Shown piece after piece: positions 8,339 through 16,391 of a stretch of 64,000 nucleotides of DNA; position 1 is the first letter of the stretch, and every line of letters starts with the position of its first letter. The stretch is from Panacagrimonas sp052389915 (lineage in GTDB: Bacteria > Pseudomonadota > Gammaproteobacteria > Nevskiales > Nevskiaceae). The notes beneath the pieces were generated by a model. That model was not told the origin of the DNA. It worked only from the letters and a program-made list of their open reading frames with translations, and made no database searches. Location of the stretch: contig JBQTHL010000052.1 in the NCBI GenBank assembly GCA_052389915.1, forward strand, positions 1-64,000, given 5' to 3'. Made by a program: the position numbers and the translations under genes.

Positions 8339-9537
8339 GGATCGGGGGGCCAGGTCGCCATCAACTGTCTCAGCGATTGCAACCGATCGGGCACACCCAT
8401 CCGATCGGCTTCCTGCGCGATACGGCGAACGCTGTCGGGCTTGAGCTTGGTGATCAGCGGCGATATCCGGTTCAAGGCTTCGGCTTGCATGCTTTGGAGC
8501 AGCAACAGCATCGGGGTCCAGCTTCCTGCGGTTTGAACCGCTCGCAGGATGCGGCCGAAAGCGGCGTCGGAAAGGCGGTCCGCAGCACCCGCCATACGCT
8601 GCTGGCCGGCTTCGTCCAGAAGTGGAATCATCGGCAGCAGCAGGTCCCACAGATCGTCCGAATCCGCCGCGGCAAGTATCGAGTCGATCACGGAATCGTC
8701 CTGCACGACTTGCAGGTGCAGCAGGCGCTTGCGGTAGGGTTCGTCCATTACCGCGATCACGGGCAGCATCGCGCTCCACAGACCCTTGGCCTGGGTGGAG
8801 CGCGTCATTTTGGTGAGAATCGATTCGTCGAGCGAGGCGGCAAATTCGCCGAGACGCTTGCGCATGCCGGAGCCGACTTCGCTCATCAGGGAGAGTGCTT
8901 CCGACCAGAGGTCCTGCGACTCGTCCACCGCCAGGTACACGATGTCTCGCAGCCGCGTTTCGGGCAGGAATTCGATGATGCTTTCCAGCCGCGCCTTGTC
9001 CTCGACGAAGAACGCGACTTGCAACAGCGCGGCGTTGTCGGTGATCCGGTTCATCACGGCGCGAATGGCGTCCAGGCTTACGTAATCGACGAAGCGGGCG
9101 AGGGTGACGAACTCGCCGCGTCGTGCGAGCACGACCGCGACGTCGACCAGCCGCGGAATCGGCATGAGGGTCAGCACTTCGCGCACGTGGCGCGGATCGA
9201 TTTCCAGGGTCACGTCGGCGAGGAATTCGACCGGCAGGCGTTGCGCCAGGTCGGCGGCGCGTTCCGGCGCGATTAGCCCGGCAACTCTCGCGCACAGCAG
9301 CGGGCCGAAGACTTTTTCGGCGATGAGCGCGTTGAGTGCCGCGGGCAAAAGCTTGCTAGCAGCGGCGACGCGACGTAGGCGATGTTCGTCGGCATCGAAC
9401 AGCCGCGCGCTGGCGCGTTCGCGGAATTCGCGAATGCTGGCGGCGTCGATCACTTGCAGGTAATCCAGGTCGGACTCGCGCAGACCGAGCACGCGGGCCA
9501 GCTTGAGGATTTCGGCGCGACGGGCCAGACGACTCAT
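8335..9537 (-). CDS. Helical-repeat protein, MgtE-N-like
   Basis: A 400-residue soluble protein with no signal peptide and no membrane segment. Nearly the whole length is a series of amphipathic helices of about 12-15 residues with hydrophobic heptads (for example RAADLAQRLPVEFLADV and ALNRISPLITKLKPDSVRR). This resembles the superhelical MgtE N-terminal or HEAT-type fold. I do not recognise a catalytic motif. It is the last gene of the eight-gene minus-strand run starting at 16208, 7 bases downstream of the preceding gene. By analogy it could be a cytoplasmic scaffold for the membrane proteins encoded upstream; this is inference only. Confidence 0.75.
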   Translation of the reverse strand: MSRLARRAEILKLARVLGLRESDLDYLQVIDAASIREFRERASARLFDADEHRLRRVAAASKLLPAALNALIAEKVFGPLLCARVAGLIAPERAADLAQRLPVEFLADVTLEIDPRHVREVLTLMPIPRLVDVAVVLARRGEFVTLARFVDYVSLDAIRAVMNRITDNAALLQVAFFVEDKARLESIIEFLPETRLRDIVYLAVDESQDLWSEALSLMSEVGSGMRKRLGEFAASLDESILTKMTRSTQAKGLWSAMLPVIAVMDEPYRKRLLHLQVVQDDSVIDSILAAADSDDLWDLLLPMIPLLDEAGQQRMAGAADRLSDAAFGRILRAVQTAGSWTPMLLLLQSMQAEALNRISPLITKLKPDSVRRIAQEADRMGVPDRLQSLRQLMATWPPDP

Positions 9538-9544
9538 GCTTGAC

Positions 9545-9763
9545 TCATATGCCGAGCACCTTGCGCACCGGGACACGCAGCAGAAAGGGCAAGTGTTCGA
9601 GCGCGCGTGTGAGCGCCGTATCGAGCTGGTGCTTCTGGCGCGTGCGTGCGGCGCGCAGTGCGGCTGTCAGGCCCGCGACGCGGCCTGGCGCCAGTTCGCC
9701 GAAGGCTTCGGGTGCATCACCGCCCAGTTCACGGGCGAGGGTCTCGACGTCGGCACGGACCAT
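9545..9763 (-). CDS. Small hypothetical protein (72 residues)
   Basis: A short open frame whose ATG overlaps the stop of the upstream gene as ATGA, which is strong support for translation by coupling. It is mainly helical and Ala/Leu/Arg-rich (VAGLTAALRAARTRQKHQLD), ending in LPFLLRVPVRKVLGI. No signal peptide or known domain is visible. Position in the operon suggests a role with the paralogous membrane proteins encoded just upstream. Confidence 0.65.
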   Translation of the reverse strand: MVRADVETLARELGGDAPEAFGELAPGRVAGLTAALRAARTRQKHQLDTALTRALEHLPFLLRVPVRKVLGI

Positions 9764-10620
9764 CAGCGCGCCGCCGCCTCTGCCGGTTTGCGTTCGAGGC
9801 GCAGGGTTGCGAGATCGAGATTCAGATCGGCCTCGACGATGGTGGCTTTCACGGGGTGTTGCGGAAGTTGCAGGCTCACGGGCAGGGTGGAAATGATGGG
9901 CACGCGGAATTCCTGGTTGACCTTGAGCGCAGTGTTGAGCGTGGTGCCGACCGGCGCGCGGATGACGTGATCGATCTGCACCTTGAGCGGCCCGCGATAC
10001 TTGAACGGGATGTCCTGCTTGACCGGCACGACCAGCTTCACCGGCAGGTTCAGCTTCATCGGCAGCTTGGCCTTGAAGTGGAGATTCTTGTACTTCTTCA
10101 CGTTCTGGAAATTGACCGGGGCCTTGGCTTCGATGTCGGCGATGGTGTCGATGGGGATGACGCCTTCGTAGACGATGGTGGTTTCCAGCGGCACTTTCGT
10201 ATCGAGCGTGATGATCGTGTCGTAAGTGCCTTTCACCGGCAGGTTGAGGGTCTGCTGCAAAGGCACCTGCGCGGTGATGACGCCCTTCATCAGCACATCG
10301 ATGTCGTTGGTGGTTTTCAGCACGATGCTGGCGGTTTCCGGCAGGCGGATGCGGACCGGTTGATCCGTCAGCATGAGGCGTGCGGCGATGTTCATGAACG
10401 CCCAGTAGCCGAGCAGGCCGCCGACCACGACAAGACCGAGAGCGCCGAACGCGAATGCGGGCCAGAGCCAGCGGCGCTTGCGAGGAGCGGTTGGCGGAGA
10501 AGGTGGCTGCGAGTCCGATGCTCCTGCTCCAACTGCTTCCGGCTGCGAACCTCCGTCTGGAGCCCGCCGCAACGGATTGCGCGCCCGCGGGAGCTTGAAG
10601 AAGTCGTCGTCCTTATTCAC
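9763..10620 (-). CDS. Single-pass membrane protein with periodic VP-rich beta strands (paralogue B)
   Basis: A 285-residue protein. A basic, Pro-rich cytoplasmic N-terminus is followed by one membrane helix (about 54-76, WPAFAFGALGLVVVGGLLGY). The rest is a periplasmic region of short beta strands punctuated by VP or LP every 10-14 residues (AQVPLQQTLNLPVKG, KLNLPVKLVVPVKQDIP). It shares two landmarks with the upstream protein (10613-11452): ARLMLTDQPVRI right after the membrane helix, and ATIVEADLNLDLATLRLERK at the end. The two are therefore tandem paralogues. The start overlaps the upstream stop by 8 bases. The family is not one I can name; a repeated-strand lipid- or polymer-contacting rod in the periplasm is one possibility. 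Confidence 0.75.
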   Translation of the reverse strand: MNKDDDFFKLPRARNPLRRAPDGGSQPEAVGAGASDSQPPSPPTAPRKRRWLWPAFAFGALGLVVVGGLLGYWAFMNIAARLMLTDQPVRIRLPETASIVLKTTNDIDVLMKGVITAQVPLQQTLNLPVKGTYDTIITLDTKVPLETTIVYEGVIPIDTIADIEAKAPVNFQNVKKYKNLHFKAKLPMKLNLPVKLVVPVKQDIPFKYRGPLKVQIDHVIRAPVGTTLNTALKVNQEFRVPIISTLPVSLQLPQHPVKATIVEADLNLDLATLRLERKPAEAAAR

Positions 10621-11452
10621 TGCGAGGCTTCACTTCGGAGCCTGCTTGGTCGTCCTTGCGTTCGAGCCGCAAGGTGCGCAGCGGCAGGCGCAGGTCGGCA
10701 TCGACGATGGTTGCGGCCAGCGGCTCGCGCGAGAACTCGGCCTCGGCCGGGATATCCGACTTCACCGGTACCGACAGATCGGCCTGGATCGGGATATCGG
10801 CTTCGATGACGGTGCGCAGCGGCACGGTGAGGTCCTGCACGATCTTCACGCCGACCGGCGCGATGAACTTGATCCGCACCGGCTGATCCACCGGGATGTC
10901 GAGCGACACCGGCACGATGGCTTTCACCGGCACCTTGCCGCGGATGGGCAGCTTGAGCTTGTCGCCGAGAATCTCGGCATCGATCACCGCGTTCAGATCC
11001 AGCACCTGATCGAGCACGATCTGGTCGCGTACCTGCACCTCCATCTTGATCGGCACGATGCCGTCGAAATCGGCGATGACGTTCAGGGTTTCCTTCACCG
11101 GCACCTTGATGATCTGGTCCACCGGCACCTTGGTGTGGATAACGTCGTCGAGCCGGATGTTGAGATTGTCCAAGGCACGCGCCGTGACCTTGAGCTTCTC
11201 GTCGATTGTGATGCGCGCGGGCTGATCCACCAGCATCAGGCGGGCGTCCACGTTCTTGAACACCCACATTGCAACCAGCGCGCCGCCGACCGCTGCGCCG
11301 ATCAGGATGGCCAGTGCGATCAGCCAGATCAGCGCGGAGCCGCGCTGCGCCTGTAGGCGGGGCTCTGCCCCGACCGGAGTCCGCGCTTCGCGATCACGCT
11401 TGAATATTGAGCGGGCTGTCGAGGCAGAGTCCTTCCTACATGTCGTGTTCAT
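10613..11452 (-). CDS. Single-pass membrane protein with periodic VP-rich beta strands (paralogue A)
   Basis: A 279-residue protein with one membrane helix (about 40-62, LIWLIALAILIGAAVGGALV) and a long periplasmic region of regularly spaced strands (VPVDQIIKVPVKETLNVIAD, VPVKAIVPVSLDIPVDQP). It shares ARLMLVDQPARI and LRTLRLERK with the downstream paralogue. Residues about 5-34 are encoded by a REP-type palindrome (11352-11440), so the present N-terminus appears to have been created or replaced by repeat insertion. No other start lies between the repeat and the membrane helix. It begins 8 bases after the DUF1302 gene stop. Function unknown. Confidence 0.75.
   Translation of the reverse strand: MNTTCRKDSASTARSIFKRDREARTPVGAEPRLQAQRGSALIWLIALAILIGAAVGGALVAMWVFKNVDARLMLVDQPARITIDEKLKVTARALDNLNIRLDDVIHTKVPVDQIIKVPVKETLNVIADFDGIVPIKMEVQVRDQIVLDQVLDLNAVIDAEILGDKLKLPIRGKVPVKAIVPVSLDIPVDQPVRIKFIAPVGVKIVQDLTVPLRTVIEADIPIQADLSVPVKSDIPAEAEFSREPLAATIVDADLRLPLRTLRLERKDDQAGSEVKPRSE
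11352..11440. repeat. REP doublet (TGTAGG ... CCTACA) inside a coding sequence
   Basis: The element starts TGTAGGCGGGGCTCTGCCCC, contains a G+C hairpin, and ends CCTTCCTACA, giving an 89-bp inverted doublet. The same architecture occurs at 17428-17517 and 26169-26257 in intergenic DNA. Here it lies wholly within the N-terminal codons of the membrane-protein gene and contributes about 30 residues in frame. Confidence 0.75.
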
Positions 11453-11460
11453 GCGAGCAC

Positions 11461-13575
11461 TCAGAATTCGTAGCTGACGGAAATGCCCATCGCGTCGCGA
11501 TCGCGCAGCACGTGCGCATCGCCGCCGCCGGTGAACCAGGAATAGATCAGGTCGAAGCGCCAGCCCAGATACTGGCCCTGCAGGTTGGCCACGATGACCT
11601 TGCGTCCTTCCAGAAAATTTTCCGCCAGGCCGGGCGCGACGCCCTGCAAGTCCTGCGCAAAGATCAGCAGCGGGCGCAGGGCAAAGCGCGGATACAGCAC
11701 GTCGGTATAGCGCAGCAGCGCGGCAAAGCGATAACCGTAGGCCAGATCGGTGACGTAGCCGTCGCGGCCGTTGGAAATGGGGTTGATCTTGAGCGCATCG
11801 CCGGTGTCGGCAATGCCCGGACTGAAGTGCGTGTGCGTCCCCGGTCCTTCGAACTGAATCTGGTTCAGGCTCGGCAGGCCGGGAATGTAGTTCGCGCTGA
11901 GTTCCAGCAGGTAAACCGCTTCGTCGGCGCCGAACAGCGAACGCGCACCGGTGATCTTGGTGAAGCCGATGGTGCTGTGCAGGGTCTTCAGGCGTTCGTA
12001 TCCGCGCACGAGGCTGTTGGGCGCGACTTCGCCTGGCCTGCCGCGACGGAACGCGGTCAGGTAAGTGGGAATGGCGCGGGTCGAGGCGGCCAGGGTCGCG
12101 ACGCCGGGGGCGATGACCACATCGTTGCGCGGGAAGATCGGCTGGAAGGCGGTGAACAGCACGTCCTCCAGATCGACCTGCACCGGCTGGTTTTCGCGGA
12201 ACACGAACTCGCCCTGGATAGCGAGATTGAAGGCCTCGGTATCGAACGACAGGCCCCAGAGCTTGATGTCCTCGGCGTAGTCCAGGAAGTACTGGCCGGT
12301 TTCCAGCGGCAAGGCATCGAAGCCGGCGTTGGGCGCGTTGTTGAGGCCGGGCACGCCGCAGTCCAGAAGAAAGTCGGCCACATTCATGGTGTCGTGGCCG
12401 CGCGCATTGCCTTCGCGCCGCGTGCACGCCGCGTCCGCTGCAAAGGCGCTCACCGAGGGCAGGCGCGAGTGGTAATTGGCGTGGAAGAAATTGAGCGAAA
12501 TGGGCGAGTCGAAATATTCGTCCAGCAACCAGTACAGCGCGATGCCGAACTGTCCCGTATTGCTGGGTTCGTTGTTGGCCGCGCGATTCAGCGAGAAGCT
12601 GGTGTCGGTGACCAGCCGCGCCAGCGCCAGCGCGGGCAGGCCGATTTGCCCGGGATCTTCCGGCGTCTTGCCGAACGGACCGACGACGTACTCGTTGGGC
12701 GTGACTTCGTTGCCGCCGTCGAAGAACGAGAAGAACGAGCCGCGGGCCGGAAATCCGTAGGGCCGCCATTCGAGCTGGTAGAAGGCCTCGAACGACAGCG
12801 TGCCTCGCACCGGCCCACGCACCACCAGCATGTTCTGCGGAAAGTAGATGTCTTGAAGCTCGAGACCGGGCCGCGACAGCGCGTTGGCGTCGGGCGGGTT
12901 GACGAAGTTGAGCGTGCCCTGGACGTTGATTGCGGCCTCGCCCCAGGTCAGGACTTGTCGACCGAGGCGGAATTCCAGGGGCTGCTCGTCCCAGGAGTCC
13001 ATGAAGTAATACGCGTTGGCTTCCATCAGCTCGATGCTGTTGCCGATCTGGCGCTCGGTTTCGGAGGGGCGATCCGATTCCGAGCGAATACCGGGCTGCG
13101 GGCCGGGCACGTCGAGGCGGTTGAAATGTGTTTCCTTGAAATCCGTGTTGACCGGGTCGTAGAAAGCCAGCAGACCCAGTTCCAGGCCGTAATCCACCGT
13201 CCCGAATTGCAGCTTGGAGGTGAGCTTGAGTCCCGAGCTGACGATGTCGCCCTTGTTGTAGTTGAGGTCACCGTCGTCGGTGTTCGACGACAGCGCGCCC
13301 GGTGCGGCGAGGAAGCGCTCGTTGGGCTCGGTGTTGTTGGGTGTGAGCGCGATGCAGTCGTCCTGCGCGCAGAGATCCGGGTCGAGGCTGGCCTTGCCGA
13401 TCAGGCGGTCTTGGCGCTCCTGCATGCGCCACGCGGCGCCGAGCGATACGCGGTTGCGCCATTGCAGCAGCCAGCCGTCGAAACGGCCACCGTCGAATTC
13501 TTTCTCGTAGCCGCCGGACGTGGGAGCGTTCAGTGCGAGAGCAGCTGCCGCAGCAGCCAGCAAAAGTCTCCGCAT
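11461..13575 (-). CDS. DUF1302 outer-membrane protein
   Basis: A 704-residue exported protein. A signal peptide (RRLLLAAAAAALALNAP) is followed by the DUF1302 pattern: WRNRVSLGAAWRMQERQ near the N-terminus, the conserved LGRQVLTWGEAA segment and many aromatic beta strands, ending ISVSYEF with a terminal Phe typical of barrel proteins. DUF1302 proteins are usually encoded with DUF1329 proteins and RND transporters in bacteria that use steroids, fatty acids or hydrocarbons. A DUF1329 gene lies nearby at 17726-19159. The start overlaps the DUF445 stop as ATGA, so the two are translationally coupled. Confidence 0.88.
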   Translation of the reverse strand: MRRLLLAAAAAALALNAPTSGGYEKEFDGGRFDGWLLQWRNRVSLGAAWRMQERQDRLIGKASLDPDLCAQDDCIALTPNNTEPNERFLAAPGALSSNTDDGDLNYNKGDIVSSGLKLTSKLQFGTVDYGLELGLLAFYDPVNTDFKETHFNRLDVPGPQPGIRSESDRPSETERQIGNSIELMEANAYYFMDSWDEQPLEFRLGRQVLTWGEAAINVQGTLNFVNPPDANALSRPGLELQDIYFPQNMLVVRGPVRGTLSFEAFYQLEWRPYGFPARGSFFSFFDGGNEVTPNEYVVGPFGKTPEDPGQIGLPALALARLVTDTSFSLNRAANNEPSNTGQFGIALYWLLDEYFDSPISLNFFHANYHSRLPSVSAFAADAACTRREGNARGHDTMNVADFLLDCGVPGLNNAPNAGFDALPLETGQYFLDYAEDIKLWGLSFDTEAFNLAIQGEFVFRENQPVQVDLEDVLFTAFQPIFPRNDVVIAPGVATLAASTRAIPTYLTAFRRGRPGEVAPNSLVRGYERLKTLHSTIGFTKITGARSLFGADEAVYLLELSANYIPGLPSLNQIQFEGPGTHTHFSPGIADTGDALKINPISNGRDGYVTDLAYGYRFAALLRYTDVLYPRFALRPLLIFAQDLQGVAPGLAENFLEGRKVIVANLQGQYLGWRFDLIYSWFTGGGDAHVLRDRDAMGISVSYEF

Positions 13576-14828
13576 CAGTGCCCCACGCCAGCAAAATTCA
13601 GCATGATCTGAACCTGCATCTCGCCGACCAGAAAGCCGAGCACCGCACCGACCGCGATCAGGATCCATTCGTCCTGTTCGAAGGCCGGGCGCAGCAGGCC
13701 CTCGAACTGCTCAGGCGTGAGTTCCTGCATGCGCGAGACCAGCGTGTTCTCGATGTCGATGGCATCGGCGGCGTAGGCCTCCATGCTCTTCATCGCTTCG
13801 GGCAGTCGCTCCATCACTTTCTCGGCGATGACCTTCTTCATCTCCTGGTACTGGCGGCTGCCGACGGCGAATACCACGATGGGCTTGGCGAGACCCGCCT
13901 GCTCGTCGACCAGCCGCTGTACTTGTTTCTGCACCATGCCGAACATGCGGTCGGACAGCGGACCGCGCAGGATCGCGTCGATGATGCGGTTCGGCGTGAT
14001 GATTTCCTTGGCGATCAGACGGCCGTATTCGGCCGCCACTTCCTTGCGCCGTTTCAGGAACAGGCCCTGCCACTCGAAGATGCCGAGATAGCGCGTCGGG
14101 TGCTTGGGGTTGAACACCATCTTCAGCGCCAGCCAGTCGGTGAACCAGCCGGTGAAGCCGCCGAACAGCGGCATGACCCAGGGGCTCTGGGTGAACGCCC
14201 AGGTCACGGCCTGCACGCAGCCGATGATGAAGCCGAAATAGATGCCGCTGTTGCGGATGAATCTGAACTCGCCTTCGCCCGCTTCCAGGAAGATGCGGTT
14301 GAGCAGCGGCACGTCGCGCAGCAGGTTGGTGACGACCATGTCCTTCAGGTCGAACACGCTGTCGATGTTGTTCTGGATGTCGAGCATGATCTGCTCGACC
14401 AGCTTCGGCGCCTCGGCCTTGATGCGGTTGATGATGAGGTTCTTGATCGCATCCGGTGCCACTTCCCACAGGCCCGGCTGGTAGTGGCTGGCCACGTCGC
14501 GCGTTATGTCCTCGATGGCCGCCAGCAGCGGCGCCTCGATCTCCTGCGCCACGCGCTTGGGATCGAGCTTCATGAAGATGTCTTTCGGCTTGATGAGGTG
14601 CTCGGTCATCGTGTCGCAGGCGATCGACGCCATGATCGCAGCCTTGCGCGGCACGATGCCCTGCCAGCCCAGGTAGGGCGGGATGCCGAGAAACTTGATC
14701 GGCTGGAACATCATCTTGATCGCCACGATCTTGGTGACGAAGCCGATCATTGCGGCGACCACCGGCATCGATGCGTACAGGAACCAGTTGGTCTGTACGT
14801 CCACCACCACTTGTGCCCAGCTCTGCAT
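13575..14828 (-). CDS. DUF445 family membrane protein
   Basis: A 417-residue protein of the DUF445 (YheB-like) family. Hydrophobic segments lie near residues 14-36 (WFLYASMPVVAAMIGFVTKI), about 210-230 (GFIIGCVQAVTWAF) and at the C-terminus (ILIAVGAVLGFLVGEM). The duplicated family signature is clear: KIVAIKMMFQPIKFLG with YLGWQGIVPRKAA, and again TDWLALKMVFNPKHP with LGIFEWQGLFLKRRKEVA. The biochemical role of the family is unknown. AGGAGG lies about 8 bases before the ATG. It is followed by DUF1302 with an ATGA overlap and preceded by the Abi-alpha-like gene with a 58-base gap. Confidence 0.88.
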   Translation of the reverse strand: MQSWAQVVVDVQTNWFLYASMPVVAAMIGFVTKIVAIKMMFQPIKFLGIPPYLGWQGIVPRKAAIMASIACDTMTEHLIKPKDIFMKLDPKRVAQEIEAPLLAAIEDITRDVASHYQPGLWEVAPDAIKNLIINRIKAEAPKLVEQIMLDIQNNIDSVFDLKDMVVTNLLRDVPLLNRIFLEAGEGEFRFIRNSGIYFGFIIGCVQAVTWAFTQSPWVMPLFGGFTGWFTDWLALKMVFNPKHPTRYLGIFEWQGLFLKRRKEVAAEYGRLIAKEIITPNRIIDAILRGPLSDRMFGMVQKQVQRLVDEQAGLAKPIVVFAVGSRQYQEMKKVIAEKVMERLPEAMKSMEAYAADAIDIENTLVSRMQELTPEQFEGLLRPAFEQDEWILIAVGAVLGFLVGEMQVQIMLNFAGVGH

Positions 14829-14886
14829 TGCCCTGCCTCCTCGTTAGCTACTTGTTCGAGCGGCTCGTTTCATCTCCGCCGCAGCT

Positions 14887-15699
14887 TTACCAGCTCGCCT
14901 TGTCCTTCGGTTCGCACGCCGCCCAGAACGCTTTGCCGGCTTCCGACATGCGTACGGTGCGTCGGAACAGCTTGGACCGCAGGCCGTTCTTCTCGATTTC
15001 GTCGCAGGTCTTTCGCACCCGCGTGTCGGCTTCGAGCAACTGGTATTTCAGTTGCATAGCCTTGTCCTCGTCACCCGACTCCAGCAGACCCAGCGCGCGC
15101 AGGTGGGTGATGTAAGTCGATGTCTGCTCCGGCAACATCACTCCCGCCTCGCGGCCCACCGGGCTCAGATTCTCCAGCCAGCGCTGGTTGGCGGGCCCCA
15201 CGCGCGGACCGGCCGCCACATGCATCAGCGCGGCGTGATGGCCGTCGGCAAGCGCTGCGAGGATGCGCGCCTCGTCCGGCACCAGTTGTTGCGCGATGCG
15301 CAGCAGGAGCCGTTGATGAGCACTCTCGCTGCTCTGTTCGAGCGAGTCCTCCAGCAGTTGCGCCACCACCTCGATGGCGGTCTTCGGGGCTTGCGCCCGG
15401 GCGGCAGGAGTTTGCCGAACAGGCGCGACCGATGCGCTCTCGTGCCGATGCGTCGGTGATTCCTCTTCGTCTGCGACCTCGTCCATGCGTCGTCGAAGAG
15501 TCGAAAGCGCCAGCTTCTCGGCTTCGGACACGCCGCGGTGCGCGAGGTGCAGCGCCTTGCGCGGGCCGCGGTAGGCAAGCTTCCAGGCGCCGGACGCCAA
15601 CTGGCCGAGCAGCGAGGTCGCATCGCTCTCGCTTGCAGTTCCGCCCGCGCCGGTCGGCGCCGATGGGTTGTCCGTCTCAGGTTCTTCAGCTTCCGACAT
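14887..15699 (-). CDS. Abi-alpha (DUF4393)-like protein
   Basis: A 270-residue soluble protein with an acidic, low-complexity N-terminus (to about residue 35). A helical region follows (WKLAYRGPRKALHLAHRGV), then a conserved-looking block with LVPDEARILAALADGHHAAL and WLENLSPVGREAGVMLPEQT. This arrangement matches the Abi-alpha/DUF4393 family, first noticed in phage-abortive-infection contexts but also found in ordinary operons. Family assignment is by pattern only and is moderate. GGAGG precedes the ATG at 15699. Co-transcription with DUF4282 and DUF445 envelope genes argues for a housekeeping envelope role, not defence. Confidence 0.6.
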   Translation of the reverse strand: MSEAEEPETDNPSAPTGAGGTASESDATSLLGQLASGAWKLAYRGPRKALHLAHRGVSEAEKLALSTLRRRMDEVADEEESPTHRHESASVAPVRQTPAARAQAPKTAIEVVAQLLEDSLEQSSESAHQRLLLRIAQQLVPDEARILAALADGHHAALMHVAAGPRVGPANQRWLENLSPVGREAGVMLPEQTSTYITHLRALGLLESGDEDKAMQLKYQLLEADTRVRKTCDEIEKNGLRSKLFRRTVRMSEAGKAFWAACEPKDKASW

Positions 15700-15755
15700 T
15701 CGCCTCCTCCCAGGCCAAGCCAGTACTACACACCCATAAGGCCGCTTCATCGACG

Positions 15756-16208
15756 TCAACGCTCGCGGCGTTTGGACAGGCCCATCTTCCAGAACTGGAT
15801 ACGCGGCAGGTCCTGCACCACTTCTTCGGTATGGCCTTCGATGGTCGAGGTTCTGCGGTCCAGTATTTCAATGTAGACCAGCATGCGGAAGACGGCCATC
15901 ACGAATTCCAGGAAGACCCTCACCACCACCACCACCGCCAGGAATACCACCGGCCCGAACAGCGTCCACACCACGCCCAGCCAGAACGATTGCAGAAAAG
16001 CCGTGACCACGCCCAGCACCACCAATGCGCCCACCGCCAGCACCGCCACGCGATAGATCAGCGGCAGCATGCGCGTGGTGATGATCTGTCGCATCTCGAA
16101 ATCGAACAGGTTACGCAGCAGGTCGCGGAGCGCGGTATTGCCCAGGCCCTCCGTTTCCCTTTCCGTCGCTTTGCCTTGCGCGGAGCTGCTTTTTTGCGTC
16201 GGGTCCAT
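15756..16208 (-). CDS. DUF4282 membrane protein
   Basis: A 150-residue protein with the DUF4282 layout. LLRNLFDFEMRQIITTRMLP leads into two membrane helices (about 49-72 and 79-103), with a conserved LEFVMAVFRMLVYIEIL after the second. DUF4282 proteins are small two-helix inner-membrane proteins of unknown role. It is the first gene of the eight-gene minus-strand run and is divergent from the AraC-type regulator that starts at 16392, which makes that regulator a candidate controller. Confidence 0.82.
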   Translation of the reverse strand: MDPTQKSSSAQGKATERETEGLGNTALRDLLRNLFDFEMRQIITTRMLPLIYRVAVLAVGALVVLGVVTAFLQSFWLGVVWTLFGPVVFLAVVVVVRVFLEFVMAVFRMLVYIEILDRRTSTIEGHTEEVVQDLPRIQFWKMGLSKRRER

Positions 16209-16391
16209 GTCCGGCCCTGAATTATTGCTGCGCGGTAGCCGGAGGTTACGCCCGACCCGAAAAAAAGGACACCGGCCAATGAGACAGTTTCGCGATGGCT
16301 CTCCGGCCTACGCTGTGACACCCTAGGAGCCGTCAGGGAGTAGCAGCAAACGTGGCGCCAGTTCGGCCAGGTTCATAAGCGGAAAAAGCCA

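Noticed and set aside
14887..15699. Abi-alpha-like gene as part of a phage-defence system
   Set aside because: The neighbours are envelope proteins in a continuous operon, with no nuclease, toxin or sensor modules, so a defence role is not supported.
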